Part shown: positions 49,133 to 58,777 of the stretch, in pieces | Position numbering within the stretch: position 1 is the first letter of the stretch | How the letters are laid out: each line of letters begins with the position of its first letter | Source: Acidimicrobiia bacterium | GTDB lineage: Bacteria > Actinomycetota > Acidimicrobiia > Acidimicrobiales > Aldehydirespiratoraceae | Length of the DNA: 58,917 nucleotides | Reading direction: 5' to 3' | Assembly: GCA_022820805.1 (NCBI GenBank) | Contig: JAJEEV010000042.1 | Coordinates: 1-58,917 of the forward strand | The notes under the pieces: generated by a model | What the model was told of the DNA's origin: nothing | Database searches by the model: none | The model's input: the letters and a program-made list of their open reading frames with translations, nothing else | Made by a program: the position numbers and the translations under genes

Positions 49133-50737
49133 GTGACAGACGAGTCCACACCGGCCGCCTCCACGGCAGAGCCAGCGACCGTTCAAGCTTCTGGGGGTGA
49201 GCCCCACGATGCAGCGCGCCTGAACGCGATCACGAAGAGCTTCTTCGGGGTCCCGGCCAACGACCGGGTCGACTTCGACCTGCGCTGGGGCGAGATCCAC
49301 GCCCTGCTGGGAGAGAACGGCGCCGGCAAGTCGACGCTGTGCTCGGTTCTGGCCGGCCTCTACCATCCCGACAGCGGGGAGATCCATCTGGACGGGGAGC
49401 GGGTGGACCTCGCCTCGCCCCAGCAGGCCCTCGAGCACGGGGTGGGCATGGTCTACCAGCACTTCCGGCTGGTGGACCGCTTCACCGTGGCCGAGAACCT
49501 GGCGCTGGGCCACCCCGAGACCGGGTTCGTGACCTCGCGCCGGTCACTGGAGCGCCAAGTGGCCGAGTTGGGGCGCCGCTACGGCCTGGAGGTGTCGCCC
49601 AAGGCCGCCATCTGGCAGCTCTCGGTCGGCGAGCAGCAGCGGGTCGAGATCCTGAAGCTCCTGTACCGGGGGGTTCGCATCCTCATCCTGGACGAGCCGA
49701 CCGCGGTGCTCACACCCCAGGAGGCCCAGAGCCTGTTCGCCACGATGCGGGCCATGGCCGCCGACGGGCAGGCCATCATCTTCGTCTCCCACAAGCTCGA
49801 CGAGGTGTTGGAGGTCTCGGACCGGGTGACCGTGTTGAGGGACGGCGAGCGGGTCGGGTCTGTGGAGACGGCCGAAGCGGACCCGGCCACCCTGGCCAGG
49901 ATGATGGTGGGACGGGACCTGGCCACCCCGGACCGCACCCGGGCCACCGCGGGCGGGGCCGCCCTGTCGGTGAGGGGCCTCTTCGCGGACGGCGATCGGG
50001 GACTGGAGGCGCTCCGGGACGTCGACCTCGAGGTCAGGGAGTCCCAGATCGTCGGGGTGGCCGGCGTGGCCGGCAACGGCCAGCGTGAGCTCGCCGAGGT
50101 GATCACCGGCCTGCGGCGCTCCAAGCGGGGCCAGATCTTCCTGGGCGACGTCGACATCACCCGCGCGTCGACCCTGCAGCGGATCAAGATGGGGCTCGGC
50201 TTCGTTCCCGAGGACCGCATGCGCACCGGCATGGCGGGCGGGCTCCCGCTGGCGTCCAACCTGGCGTTGAAGGCCTACCGGCAACCTCCCCTGTCGAAGG
50301 GGCCGGTGGTGTCCCAGAAGGCGGTCGAGGAGCGGGCCCGCAGCCTCGAGAAGCAGTTCGACATCCGGGGCGTGCGCTGGGCGATGCCCACCAGCCTGCT
50401 GTCGGGCGGGAACATCCAGCGAGCCATCCTCGCCCGAGAGCTCTCCGCGGGGCCCCGGGTGCTGGTGGCCGCCGCCCCGACCAGGGGCCTCGATGTGGCC
50501 GCTATCGACGCCATCCGCCAGATACTCCTCGACGAGCGGGACGCCGGGACGGCCATCCTCATGATCTCGGAGGACCTCGAGGAGATCCTGGACCTCTCCG
50601 ATGAGATCGTGGTGCTCTACGAGGGGCGGATCATGGGGCGCCTCGATCCCGATGAAGCCTCGCCGGAAGTGCTCGGGATGCTGATGGCCGGCCGCACCGT
50701 CGACGCGACCCCAGAAACGGCCAAGGACACAGCATGA
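49133..50737 (+). CDS. ABC transporter ATPase (nucleoside/BMP type, two nucleotide-binding domains)
   Basis: 534 residues with two NBDs. First: Walker A LLGENGAGKST, Q-loop VYQHFRLVDRF, signature LSVGEQQRVEI, Walker B ILILDEPTAVLT. Second: degenerate Walker A VAGVAGNGQREL, signature LSGGNIQRAIL, DLGLDVA-like RGLDVAAID. This is the arrangement of sugar/nucleoside importers such as YufO/NupO and RbsA. GTG start; the C-terminus overlaps the next gene by ATGA. Confidence 0.92.
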   Translation: MTDESTPAASTAEPATVQASGGEPHDAARLNAITKSFFGVPANDRVDFDLRWGEIHALLGENGAGKSTLCSVLAGLYHPDSGEIHLDGERVDLASPQQALEHGVGMVYQHFRLVDRFTVAENLALGHPETGFVTSRRSLERQVAELGRRYGLEVSPKAAIWQLSVGEQQRVEILKLLYRGVRILILDEPTAVLTPQEAQSLFATMRAMAADGQAIIFVSHKLDEVLEVSDRVTVLRDGERVGSVETAEADPATLARMMVGRDLATPDRTRATAGGAALSVRGLFADGDRGLEALRDVDLEVRESQIVGVAGVAGNGQRELAEVITGLRRSKRGQIFLGDVDITRASTLQRIKMGLGFVPEDRMRTGMAGGLPLASNLALKAYRQPPLSKGPVVSQKAVEERARSLEKQFDIRGVRWAMPTSLLSGGNIQRAILARELSAGPRVLVAAAPTRGLDVAAIDAIRQILLDERDAGTAILMISEDLEEILDLSDEIVVLYEGRIMGRLDPDEASPEVLGMLMAGRTVDATPETAKDTA

Positions 50738-51852
50738 GCCTGCCTCTCGGAGCCTTCGAGCTGACCGTCGAGAGGCAGCAGATCCCGTCGCGGCTGGTGC
50801 GGATGGCGGCGCCCACCGCCTCGGTCGCCTTCGGCCTGCTGGTCGGGGCCGTGATCATCTGGGCGTCCGGCCAGGACCCGATCCTCGCCTACACCGAGAT
50901 GGCAAAGAAGGGGTTCGGCGGCAGGCTGGCGCTGACCGGGACGCTGGTCCTGGCCACGCCGCTCATCCTCACCGGTCTGGCCGCGGTGGTGGCGTTCCGG
51001 ATGAAGATCTGGAACATCGGTGCCGAGGGCCAGCTCATCCTGGGCGCGGTGGCGTCCAGCGGCCTCGGACTCTGGCTCGGCGACAACGGGATCGGCGGCC
51101 CGGTCGGCATCGTGCTGATGCTCGGGGCCGGAGCCCTGGCCGGAGCGCTGTGGGCTGCGCTGGCCGCCCTGCCCAGGGCCTATCTCAACACCGACGAGGT
51201 GATCTCCACCCTGATGCTCAACTTCGTGGCCCTCGGCATCATGAACTACCTGATCTTCAGCAGCTTCAGCCACTGGCGCGACCCCGGGCGGGCCACCTTC
51301 CCGGTGGGGCGCTTCGTGGACGACTCGATGTTCCTGCATCGCTTCACGGGGCGGCTCCACATCGGCCTCTTCATCGCTCTGGCCGCGGCCGGAGCGCTGT
51401 GGTGGGCGCTGCGCTCGACCCGGTGGGGATTCGAGGTGCGAGTCACCGGCGACTCCCCGCGAGCGGCTCTCTACTCGGGTATGCGGGTCGACCGCAAGAT
51501 CCTGTCGGTGTTGATGGTGTCGGGAGCGTTCGCCGGGCTCGGCGGCGGCATCGAGGTCGGGGGCGTGCTGGGCAACCTGGACCCGAGGGCGCTCAGCCTG
51601 GGGGTGGGGTTCGCCGGCATAGTGGTGGCCGCCCTGGCCCGGCTCTCGCCCATCGGGGTGATACCGGTGGCGATCCTGGTGGCCAGCTTCACCAACGCCA
51701 AGCCGGGCCTTCAGGTGCTGGGCATCCCGTCGGAGATCGTGACCCTGCTCGAGGGGATCCTGTTCCTGTGCATCGTCGGCGGCGAGTGGTTCCTGAGGAA
51801 CGCGCTGCGGCTGCACCGCCGGGTCGGGCCGGTCGAGGCGGCGGCGTCATGA
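50734..51852 (+). CDS. ABC transporter permease (nucleoside/BMP type) 1
   Basis: 372 residues, about ten hydrophobic helices, with NIGAEGQLILGAVASSGLGL and the EAA-like loop GDSPRAALYSGMRVDRK, both typical of YufP/NupP permeases. Overlaps the ATPase and the second permease (ATGA at both junctions). Forms the membrane channel with permease 2. Confidence 0.9.
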   Translation: MSLPLGAFELTVERQQIPSRLVRMAAPTASVAFGLLVGAVIIWASGQDPILAYTEMAKKGFGGRLALTGTLVLATPLILTGLAAVVAFRMKIWNIGAEGQLILGAVASSGLGLWLGDNGIGGPVGIVLMLGAGALAGALWAALAALPRAYLNTDEVISTLMLNFVALGIMNYLIFSSFSHWRDPGRATFPVGRFVDDSMFLHRFTGRLHIGLFIALAAAGALWWALRSTRWGFEVRVTGDSPRAALYSGMRVDRKILSVLMVSGAFAGLGGGIEVGGVLGNLDPRALSLGVGFAGIVVAALARLSPIGVIPVAILVASFTNAKPGLQVLGIPSEIVTLLEGILFLCIVGGEWFLRNALRLHRRVGPVEAAAS

Positions 51853-52796
51853 ACGACTCCGTTCTGCTGCTGTCCCTGGCCTCGGCGATCGTGATCGGCA
51901 CGCCGATTCTGCTGGCCGGGTTGGGCGAGATGATGACCGAGCATTCCGGGGTGATGAACCTGGGTGTGGAGGGGATGATGCTCGGCGGAGGGGTGGTGGG
52001 ATTCTGGATGAGCAGCCAGCACTCGTCGGTAGCCCTGTCCCTGGCGGTGGGGGCAGGCGTGGGAGCGTTGTTCGCCCTCATTCACGCCTATCTGGCCGTG
52101 ACGCTGCGGGTCAACCAGATCGTCTCGGGTCTGGCCCTGGTGATAACCGGGACAGGGTTCGCCGGCTTCGTGGGCAGCTCGAACGACTCCGCGCTCATCT
52201 ACGCGCGCCCGCAGTCGTTCCTGGAGCCGGTCTTCGGCGAATCGATGCAGGATCTGCCGCTGGTGGGCCCGCTGGTGTTCGGCCACGACTGGGTGGTCTA
52301 CATGTCGTGGGGCCTGGTGGCCGCGGCCGCGTTCTGGCTCTTCCGGACCCGGGCCGGTCTGGCGGTGCGATCCGTCGGCGAGGACCCGGCCTCGGCCGAC
52401 ACGGTGGGTATCTCGGTGGGGCTCACCCGCTACGTGTACACGATGATCGGCGGGGCCGGAGCCGGGATGGGCGGCACCTACCTGATGACCCAGATATTCG
52501 CCACCTACCAGCACGGCATCACTGCCGGTCTCGGCTGGATCGCCTTCGCGCTGGTGACTTTCGCGGGGTGGCGGCCGTGGCGGGCCCTGGTCGCCGCCTA
52601 CGTGTTCGGCGCGCTCCGCAACCTGGGGTTCACGTTGCAGATCCTGGGCGCCTCGGTGCCTTCGGACGTGCTGAACGCGCTGCCGTTCGTGCTGACGATC
52701 GTCGCGTTGATCATCATCTCGGCCCGCCCGGCGGCGGCCCGCAAGTACAGCGCGCCGTCGGCTCTGGCCGTCCCCTACTCTCGGGAGACCCGCTAG
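51849..52796 (+). CDS. ABC transporter permease (nucleoside/BMP type) 2
   Basis: 315 residues, eight to ten helices, with MTEHSGVMNLGVEGMMLGGG and SVGEDPASADTVGISVGLTR, the YufQ/NupQ pattern. The pair NIGAEGQ/NLGVEGM is diagnostic for the two permeases of this transporter class. Followed 8 bases later by the amidohydrolase. Confidence 0.9.
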   Translation: MNDSVLLLSLASAIVIGTPILLAGLGEMMTEHSGVMNLGVEGMMLGGGVVGFWMSSQHSSVALSLAVGAGVGALFALIHAYLAVTLRVNQIVSGLALVITGTGFAGFVGSSNDSALIYARPQSFLEPVFGESMQDLPLVGPLVFGHDWVVYMSWGLVAAAAFWLFRTRAGLAVRSVGEDPASADTVGISVGLTRYVYTMIGGAGAGMGGTYLMTQIFATYQHGITAGLGWIAFALVTFAGWRPWRALVAAYVFGALRNLGFTLQILGASVPSDVLNALPFVLTIVALIIISARPAAARKYSAPSALAVPYSRETR

Positions 52797-52804
52797 GGCC
52801 GCGG

Positions 52805-53821
52805 ATGCAGTTGGACCGGTTCGACTGGCTGGGTCAGCGGCGCGAGGAGGCGCTGGACCCTGAGCGGCGGATCGTCGACGCCCACCATCACCTGTGGGAC
52901 GAGCGTCAGTGGGGCGGGCGCATGGGCCCGTACCTGGCGCCGGAGCTGCTGGAGGACATGACCGGCTCCCACAACGTCGTCAAGAGCGTGTTCGTGGACT
53001 GCCGGTCGGGCTACGACTCCGAACGCGAGCCGCACATGCAGCCGGTCGGCGAGACCGTGTTCGTGGCCGGTCAGGCCGACGCGGCCGACGCCGCGGGCGG
53101 GCCCACGATCGCGGGGATCGTCAGCCACGCCGACATGCTGCTGGGCGACGCCGTGGCGGAGGTCCTGGCCGCCCACGACGCAGCGGGCGGGGGCCGGTTC
53201 CGGGGGATCCGCCACGCCACCGGCTGGGACGCCAGCGACGAGATCCACGACAGCCACCACGGCCCGTTCGAGCACATGATGGGCGCGCCGGAGTTCCGGG
53301 CCGGGGTGCGCAAGCTGGGCGAGATGGGGTTCAGCTTCGACGCCTGGCTGTTCCATCCGCAGCTGCCCGAGTTGGCCGCGCTGGCTTCGGCCGTTCCCGA
53401 GACCACCATCGTGCTCAACCACCTCGGCGGGCCGCTGGCGATCGGTCCCTACGGCCGGGCCCGGGAGCAGGCCCGGACCGATTGGCGGGCCTCGATGCGT
53501 GTGGCGGCGACATGCCCGAACGTGGTGCTCAAGGTGGGCGGGATCGGCATGGACATGTACTACGCCACCGGCTGGGCCGCGGCCGAGGTCCCGCCCGGAT
53601 CGGAGGAGGTGGCTGCGTGCTGGGGCGACGACGTGCGGTTCTGCATCGACACCTTCGGCCCCGACCGGTGCATGTTCGAGTCCAACTTCCCGGTGGACCG
53701 CCAGACGCTGACCTACCCGGTGCTGTGGAACGCTCTCCAGATCATGGCCGCGGGCTACACCGACGCCGAGCAGGACGCCCTGTTCTCCGGCACCGCCACC
53801 CGCGCCTACCGCCTCACCTGA
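52805..53821 (+). CDS. Amidohydrolase 2 (TIM-barrel metal-dependent hydrolase)
   Basis: 338 residues. VDAHHHLWD near the N-terminus carries the metal-binding HxH; VLNHLGGPLAIG and CMFESNFPVDRQTLTYP follow in the pattern of the PF04909 amidohydrolase/2-pyrone-4,6-dicarboxylate lactonase-like group. It should open a lactone or hydrolyse or decarboxylate a small carboxylate. Genes of this group following a solute importer usually act on the imported compound. ATG 52805. Confidence 0.82.
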   Translation: MQLDRFDWLGQRREEALDPERRIVDAHHHLWDERQWGGRMGPYLAPELLEDMTGSHNVVKSVFVDCRSGYDSEREPHMQPVGETVFVAGQADAADAAGGPTIAGIVSHADMLLGDAVAEVLAAHDAAGGGRFRGIRHATGWDASDEIHDSHHGPFEHMMGAPEFRAGVRKLGEMGFSFDAWLFHPQLPELAALASAVPETTIVLNHLGGPLAIGPYGRAREQARTDWRASMRVAATCPNVVLKVGGIGMDMYYATGWAAAEVPPGSEEVAACWGDDVRFCIDTFGPDRCMFESNFPVDRQTLTYPVLWNALQIMAAGYTDAEQDALFSGTATRAYRLT

Positions 53822-53873
53822 CCAGTCCGAACTGACCCCGTGAGGGTTGGCTGCGGTCCTGCCCGATCGGGCC

Positions 53874-54254
53874 TCAGCGGTCGGGTCGCTCGAGCCACCA
53901 GACGAACGACTCGACCCCGTCGAGCATGGCGCTGTGCTCACTGAGAAAGCTCGCAAGCGCATCGGCCAGCACTTGCACATAGTTCTGGGCCGAGCGGGCG
54001 AACCGGCGAGCGTCTACGAGGACCAGCCCCGAGTGATGCTGCCCCGTGGCAGAGATGCGTCGGTTAAGCACCGCGAAGTCCTTCACATCCTCGGTGACGA
54101 CCGCTCTGCCTTGGGCCGTAGCAACCTGAAGCAACTCCGGGTCAGGCAGCCCCATGAGGTCGGCACGCCCCTTGACGGCGATGGCGTCGTGCCCCCAGTC
54201 TCGCAGCAGGCCCGCAACGCTGGGGGCGTACATCTCATCGAGGAGGAGCTTCAC
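53874..54254 (-). CDS. DUF5615 PIN-like toxin
   Basis: 126 residues. KLLLDEMYAPSVAGLLRD and VVTEDVKDFAVL give the acidic residues of a PIN-like (Mut7-C/DUF5615) nuclease fold, with GHDAIAVKGRADLMGLPDPE between. GTG start overlaps the stop of the putative antitoxin gene (GTGA). Toxin activity would be RNA cleavage; not demonstrated. Confidence 0.75.
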   Translation of the reverse strand: MKLLLDEMYAPSVAGLLRDWGHDAIAVKGRADLMGLPDPELLQVATAQGRAVVTEDVKDFAVLNRRISATGQHHSGLVLVDARRFARSAQNYVQVLADALASFLSEHSAMLDGVESFVWWLERPDR

Positions 54255-54673
54255 CCCGTCAGCAGCTTGCGCTCGTTCTCCCAGGCGGCAAACTCGCGGT
54301 CGGCAGCTTCGTCGTTCTCTGCGATCTCGGCGTCGATCTCGTCGGTGAACTCGGCGTAGTACCGGCTGACAGCGCGGACCTGCCTCTCGTTGAGCCAGAG
54401 CTGCTCGGCGATGGCCGCGATCCTCTCCTCGAGGCTTCCCTCGAGACCCTTGAGCAGCGGGACGACCTGCCAAACATCGGGCCCGGTGGCCAGCGCGGCG
54501 CGCCGACCGGCCGGCCCGTCGCGGAAGACGATCCCGGGATAGGCCTCCATGCGCAGCCCCTCGTCGATCAGCCGCTCCGCCGTTGAAGAGATCGACTTGC
54601 CCTGCTGGGCCGCACTCCGCTTGAGCCTCTCGTAGACGCCCGGCCGCTTGAACCTGATCGATAGCACAGTCAT
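54251..54673 (-). CDS. Antitoxin-like DNA-binding protein paired with the DUF5615 protein
   Basis: 140 residues. TVLSIRFKRPGVYERLKRSA and GKSISSTAERLIDEGL resemble a ribbon-helix-helix segment; the middle resembles DUF433-type antitoxins (GIVFRDGPAGRRAALATGPD, VWQVV). ATG 54673 is preferred; it is preceded by the inverted repeat TGAC-ATTGTA-GTCA. Operon order antitoxin then toxin, as usual. Confidence 0.7.
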   Translation of the reverse strand: MTVLSIRFKRPGVYERLKRSAAQQGKSISSTAERLIDEGLRMEAYPGIVFRDGPAGRRAALATGPDVWQVVPLLKGLEGSLEERIAAIAEQLWLNERQVRAVSRYYAEFTDEIDAEIAENDEAADREFAAWENERKLLTG

Positions 54674-54675
54674 GG

Positions 54676-54689
54676 TGACATTGTAGTCA
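54676..54689. promoter_or_regulatory. Candidate operator of the DUF5615 module
   Basis: TGAC-ATTGTA-GTCA, 2 bases upstream of the antitoxin start codon. The half TGTAGTCA also occurs in the next module's operator at 55437. Confidence 0.45.
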
Positions 54690-54785
54690 TCTGTCGCCAA
54701 TCGGGCCTTCGCCAAGCCCGGACACCCGCCTCAGGAGCGTGCGCCCCAGTGCTCGACCTCTCGACCCGATCGCGGTGCGACTCAG

Positions 54786-55187
54786 TCATGTGCCTATCAC
54801 GGTGAGGCCGACCGAGCGGGCGGCTTGGGCCTGGCGCACATCGAAGGTGAGAAATGTGGTCGATGCTCCGGCGCGGCAGGCTGCGGCCACGTGCAGCGCG
54901 TCGAGGGAGCGGCACAGCGTCTGCTCCGCAATTCGGGCGGCGTCGTTGCATGTGACGCCGTCCAGGCTGACCAGCGCGAACGCGTCCAGGTCGGCCTGCA
55001 CCTGTCGGCGGGCGTTCAACAGTTCGTCACCCTCCAGAAGTCGGGTCAGGTTGCGGCCCAGCTCCACCTCGGTCAACCGCGACGTCACCAGCACCGGATC
55101 GGTGGCCATGAGCTCGTCGGACACATCGGAGTCCCGCTCGAGAATGTAGCGCTTCAGCAGCGCACTCGTATCCACGTACAGGGTCAT
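54786..55187 (-). CDS. vapC: VapC-like PIN-domain toxin
   Basis: 133 residues. MTLYVDTSALLKRYILE has the first PIN acidic residue and TEVELGRNL, SLDALHVAAA and FLTFDVRQAQAA the others. VapC toxins are Mg-dependent ribonucleases, often cutting tRNA or rRNA. Start overlaps the stop of the antitoxin gene (ATGA). Confidence 0.87.
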   Translation of the reverse strand: MTLYVDTSALLKRYILERDSDVSDELMATDPVLVTSRLTEVELGRNLTRLLEGDELLNARRQVQADLDAFALVSLDGVTCNDAARIAEQTLCRSLDALHVAAACRAGASTTFLTFDVRQAQAARSVGLTVIGT

Positions 55188-55438
55188 CCGCGGTCCTCGT
55201 CGAGAGTGTCGGCAGTGCTTCGTGGCGCGGTGAAGCGCTGGGCCGGCCCGAGGTGGGTCCGGGAGGCCGGAGTGATCCAGCCCTCCTCAATGCCCCGCTC
55301 GATCATCGAGGCTCCCTCGAGGCCGACGAGGCGGGCCACCGGCCTTCCCCGGTCGGTGACCACGATCTGCTCGCCGTTCGCGGCCCGGCTGACGTACTCG
55401 GACAGCTTGGCCTTCAGTTCCCGGATCCCCACGGTCAT
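55184..55438 (-). CDS. Phd/YefM-family antitoxin
   Basis: 84 residues. MTVGIRELKAKLSEYVSRAA and EQIVVTDRGRPVARLVGL are the typical Phd/YefM N-terminus; the C-terminus is the toxin-binding tail. Its start codon lies in the left arm of a 9-bp inverted repeat (55437-55470) that should mediate autorepression by the antitoxin-toxin complex. Confidence 0.87.
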   Translation of the reverse strand: MTVGIRELKAKLSEYVSRAANGEQIVVTDRGRPVARLVGLEGASMIERGIEEGWITPASRTHLGPAQRFTAPRSTADTLDEDRG

Positions 55439-55470
55439 GTAGTCACACTAACAGCAGTCAGTGACTACAT
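55437..55470. promoter_or_regulatory. Operator palindrome of the Phd-VapC module
   Basis: ATGTAGTCA (55437-55445) and TGACTACAT (55462-55470) are perfect inverted 9-mers 16 bases apart, overlapping the antitoxin start. Confidence 0.65.
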
Positions 55471-55549
55471 CACATACGCCCCTGACGCGACCCGGCAAGT
55501 GGTCGGTGGAGTCAGCCGTCGACGCCGTCGGCATCACTGCGGCTCGGCC

Positions 55550-55571
55550 TATACACCTAGTGGTGTATAAT
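55550..55571 (+). promoter_or_regulatory. Operator palindrome and -10 box of vapB, probable leaderless start
   Basis: TATACACC-TAGT-GGTGTATA is a perfect 8-bp inverted repeat, and its right arm runs into TATAAT (55566-55571). The GTG of vapB begins 6 bases after TATAAT, so transcription probably starts on the start codon. Binding of VapB here would cover the promoter. Confidence 0.7.
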
Positions 55572-55577
55572 GGTGTC

Positions 55578-55787
55578 GTGAGTCGGACCAACATCGACAT
55601 CGACGACGAGCTTGTGGAGCGGGCCATGCGAGCGTTCGGGCTGCGCACTAAGCGCCAAGCGGTGCATCTCGCCCTGGAACGCCTGTTGGGCGGTGGGCCG
55701 ATGAGCGTCGATGAACAACTCGAGATGGAGGGCGCAGGCTGGGATGGGGACCTGGACGCAATGCGCGCCGACCGGCTCGTGAACTAG
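55578..55787 (+). CDS. vapB: VapB-type antitoxin
   Basis: 69 residues: [20 protein letters not shown] and [16 protein letters not shown] form the ribbon-helix-helix of the VapB/DUF2191 type, followed by an acidic toxin-binding tail. Lies 7 bases before its VapC partner. GTG start; no ribosome-binding site, in line with a leaderless mRNA. Confidence 0.88.
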   Translation: MSRTNIDIDDELVERAMRAFGLRTKRQAVHLALERLLGGGPMSVDEQLEMEGAGWDGDLDAMRADRLVN

Positions 55788-55794
55788 AGGCGCG

Positions 55795-56199
55795 GTGCTG
55801 CTGGCCGACACATCGGCCTGGGTCGAGTTCCTTAGGGCGACAGGATCCGTCCAGGCCAGACGCATGAGGGAGGCGATCGCAGGGCGGGAAGTGGTCGTCA
55901 TCGATCCGATCCTGCTGGAAGTGATGGCTGGCACCCGCCGCGAGGGCGTCGTCCGCACCCGGCGGCTGCTGGAGGCCCAGCACCTCGAACCGCTCGCTCC
56001 CCGGCTCGACTGGCTCGACGGAGCGACGATCTACCGGGATCTCAGGCAGCGGGGAGTGACGGTCCGGTCATCCGTCGATGCCTTGATCGCGGCGGTGGCC
56101 ATCCGGCTCGATCTTCCTGTGCTGCACCGTGACCGGGACTTCGGAGCCATTGCCGACCACACCCGACTGCGCCTCGTGGACGTCAGCCCGTCCACGTGA
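55795..56199 (+). CDS. vapC: VapC-type PIN-domain toxin
   Basis: 134 residues. LLADTSAWVEFLRATGS, LLEVMAGTRREG, SSVDALIAAVAIRLDLPVLH and RDRDFGAIA give all PIN acidic positions. GTG start. Its 3' end overlaps the convergent RCC1-like gene by 17 bases. Unrelated in sequence to the VapC at 54786 beyond the fold. Confidence 0.9.
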   Translation: MLLADTSAWVEFLRATGSVQARRMREAIAGREVVVIDPILLEVMAGTRREGVVRTRRLLEAQHLEPLAPRLDWLDGATIYRDLRQRGVTVRSSVDALIAAVAIRLDLPVLHRDRDFGAIADHTRLRLVDVSPST

Positions 56200-58777
56200 C
56201 GCCCGCTGGCGGCGGGGTCGCCCCCCAGCAGGCGACGGTGCCGCTGGTTCTGAGCCCGCAGGCGTGCCGGTAGCCGACATCCACGGCCTTGAACGTGCCC
56301 GGAGGCGGAGTGATCCGCCTGGAGTAGTTGAACCCCCAGCAGGCGAGAGTGTCGTCAGCCCTGATCCCGCAGTTGTAGCTGTCGTAGATGGCAAGGTCCT
56401 TGAACTCGCCATCAGGGGCATCCGTCTGCCCCGAGAAGTTGTACCCCCAGCAGCTGACGGTGCCGTCCGTGCTGATCGCGCAAGTATGGAGGTCATTCGA
56501 GAAGATGGCCTTGAACGCGCCCTCCGGCGAGTCGGTCTGCCCGTGCTTGTTGTCTCCCCAGCATCTGATCCTGCCGTTCGGCCGTAGTGCGCAGGTGTGC
56601 TCCCGGCCCAGGGCGACGGCTGTGAACGCGTTCGGATAGGCATTCGACTGCCCCTCGGAGTTGCTTCCCCAGCAGGTGAGGTTGTCGTCGGTGCCGATCG
56701 CGCATGAGTGGTTGTCGCCCGTGACGACGGTCTTGAAGGTGCTCGAAGGCGTATTGTCGATGTAGAAGTCGAGGCCCCAGCAGCTGAGGGTGTCGTCGGT
56801 CCTCATCCCGCAGGTATGGATCCGCGCTGCGCTGACGGACTTGAAGGTTCCCCCCGGCGCATTGCTCTGCAGCTCGTCGTTGGCCCCCCAGCAGGCAACG
56901 GTGTCGTCAGCCCTTATGCCGCACGAATGGCTCTGGCCCGCGCTGACGGCCTTGAACTCGCCGCCGGGCGCGTCGGAGCGCGAGGAATCCGGTGGCCAGC
57001 AGATGACGGCGTCGTCGGTCCTGATGCCGCAGTTATGGAGCCTGCCAGCGTCGATGGACTCGAACGTGCCCACCGGCACGTCGGTCGCACGCATGGAGGG
57101 AGAACCGCTCCCCCAGCAGTTGACAGCGCCGTCGAGGCCGATCGCGCATGTGTAGTAGGTCCCGGTGACGATGGCCTTGAACGTCCCGCTGGGAGCATCG
57201 GTCAGCCCCCAGTGCTGGCTTCCCCAGCAGCTGATCGTGTCGTCGGTGCGGATGGCGCAGCTGTGGGACGAGCCCGCGCCGATGGCCTTGTAGGTGCCTC
57301 GGGGCGCATTGGTTTCCCCGAAGCTGTCGCTTCCCCAGCAGACGGCAGTGCCGTCGGTCCTTATGCCGCAAGAATGAAAACCGGAGACTGAGATCGCCTT
57401 GAAGTTCCCCGATGGGGGAATCGCCCTCCCCTCGTAGTCGTCGCCCCAGCAGCTGATCCTGCCGTTGGACCTGAGCCCGCAGTTGTACCGCGAGGCCGCG
57501 CCGATGGCCTCGAAGGTGCCCGCGGGTGCGTTCGTCCGCCCGTCGCGATCATCGCCCCAGCAACGGACGCCTCCACTTGATGTGATCGCGCAAGTGTGCC
57601 AATTGCCGGCGGAGACGGCCTTGAACCTGCCTCCGGGTGCACTTGCCTGCCCGCGGTGGTTGCGGCCCCAGCAGCTGACGGTGTCGTCGGCTCCGATCGC
57701 GCAGTTGTGGTCCTGGCCCGTGCTGATGGCCTTGAAGGTGCCCGCGGGCGCGTTCAACTGCCCGTCGCGATTCAGGCCCCAGCATTGGACGGTCCCATCG
57801 GCCATGATCGCGCAGGTGTAGGAATCGCCTACGCCGATGTCGATGAACTCGCTGGGGGCTCGGGTCTGGCCGTCGTGGTTGTTGCCCCAGCAGGCGATGG
57901 TGCAGTCGGTGCGCAGCCCGCAGGAGTGAAAGGCGTTCGCGGTGATGGAGGTGAAGGAGCCCTCGGGCGCGTTCAGTTGATCCAGGTGGGTTCCGTCGTG
58001 GCCGGTGTCGGATCCCCAGCAGGTGACGGTGCCGTCGGTGCGCACCCCGCACGAGTGACGCTCGCCGGTGGCGACGTCGATGAAGGAGCCGTCGGGCGGA
58101 TCGGACTGTCCGTGATCGTTCTTGCCCCAGCAGGCGATAGTGCCGCCGGTGCGCACCCCGCAGGTGTGGGCCCAGGCCGCGCTGACGGAGCTGAAGGTTC
58201 CGTCGGGCGGATCGGACTGCTTGTCGTTGTTGTTGCCCCAACAGGCGATGGTGCCGTCGGTGCGCACCCCGCACGAGTACCAGATGCCCGCATCGACGGC
58301 AGTGAAGGTCCCGCCGGGCGCATCGGTCTGACCTGAGTAGGCGCCGTCGCTGTAGGCGTTCCGTCCCCAGCACGCGACGGTTCCGTCGGTGCGTATGGCG
58401 CATGAGTGCCGGGAGCCGACGGCGACGGAGGTGAAGGTCCCGGAGGGCGGATCGGACCGACCGTCGTCGTTGTTGCCCCAGCAGGCGATGGTGCCGTCGG
58501 TGCGCACCCCGCAGGAGTGCCACTGGCCCCCGGACACGTCGGCGAAGGTCCCAACGGGCGTGTCCGCCTGGCCGTAGCCGTTGAATCCCCAGCAGGTGAC
58601 CTCGCCGCTGACGTACACCCCGCACGAATGCCAGGTGCCCACCCCCACATCGCTGAACGCGAAGGGCCCGGCCGGCTCCTCGGCGGTAGTGGCCGAGTCG
58701 GTTGAGGCCTGGACCAGGCCGAGCGCTCTTGCGAGGAACGTGGCCATGTGAGCCCTCTTCACGTCATCTTCGGGGCA
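56183..58777 (-). pseudogene. RCC1-like repeat surface protein, 5' end truncated by an IS element
   Basis: About 860 residues remain. After CPEDDVKRAHMATFLARALG, the end of an S-layer-homology-like domain, come 22 repeats of about 37 residues with the pattern CGVRTDGTIACWGNN and a TF-x-V/I-x-x-G link, each with two conserved cysteines. The pattern is that of RCC1-type beta-propeller blades, enough for about three seven-bladed propellers, in an exported protein. The signal peptide and the first part of the SLH-like region are missing because the reading frame runs into the end of an IS3-type element at 58778. An in-frame TTG at 58822 lies inside the element, so any product would lack export signals. 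Repeat 15 has CWPP for CWG. Confidence 0.75.
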
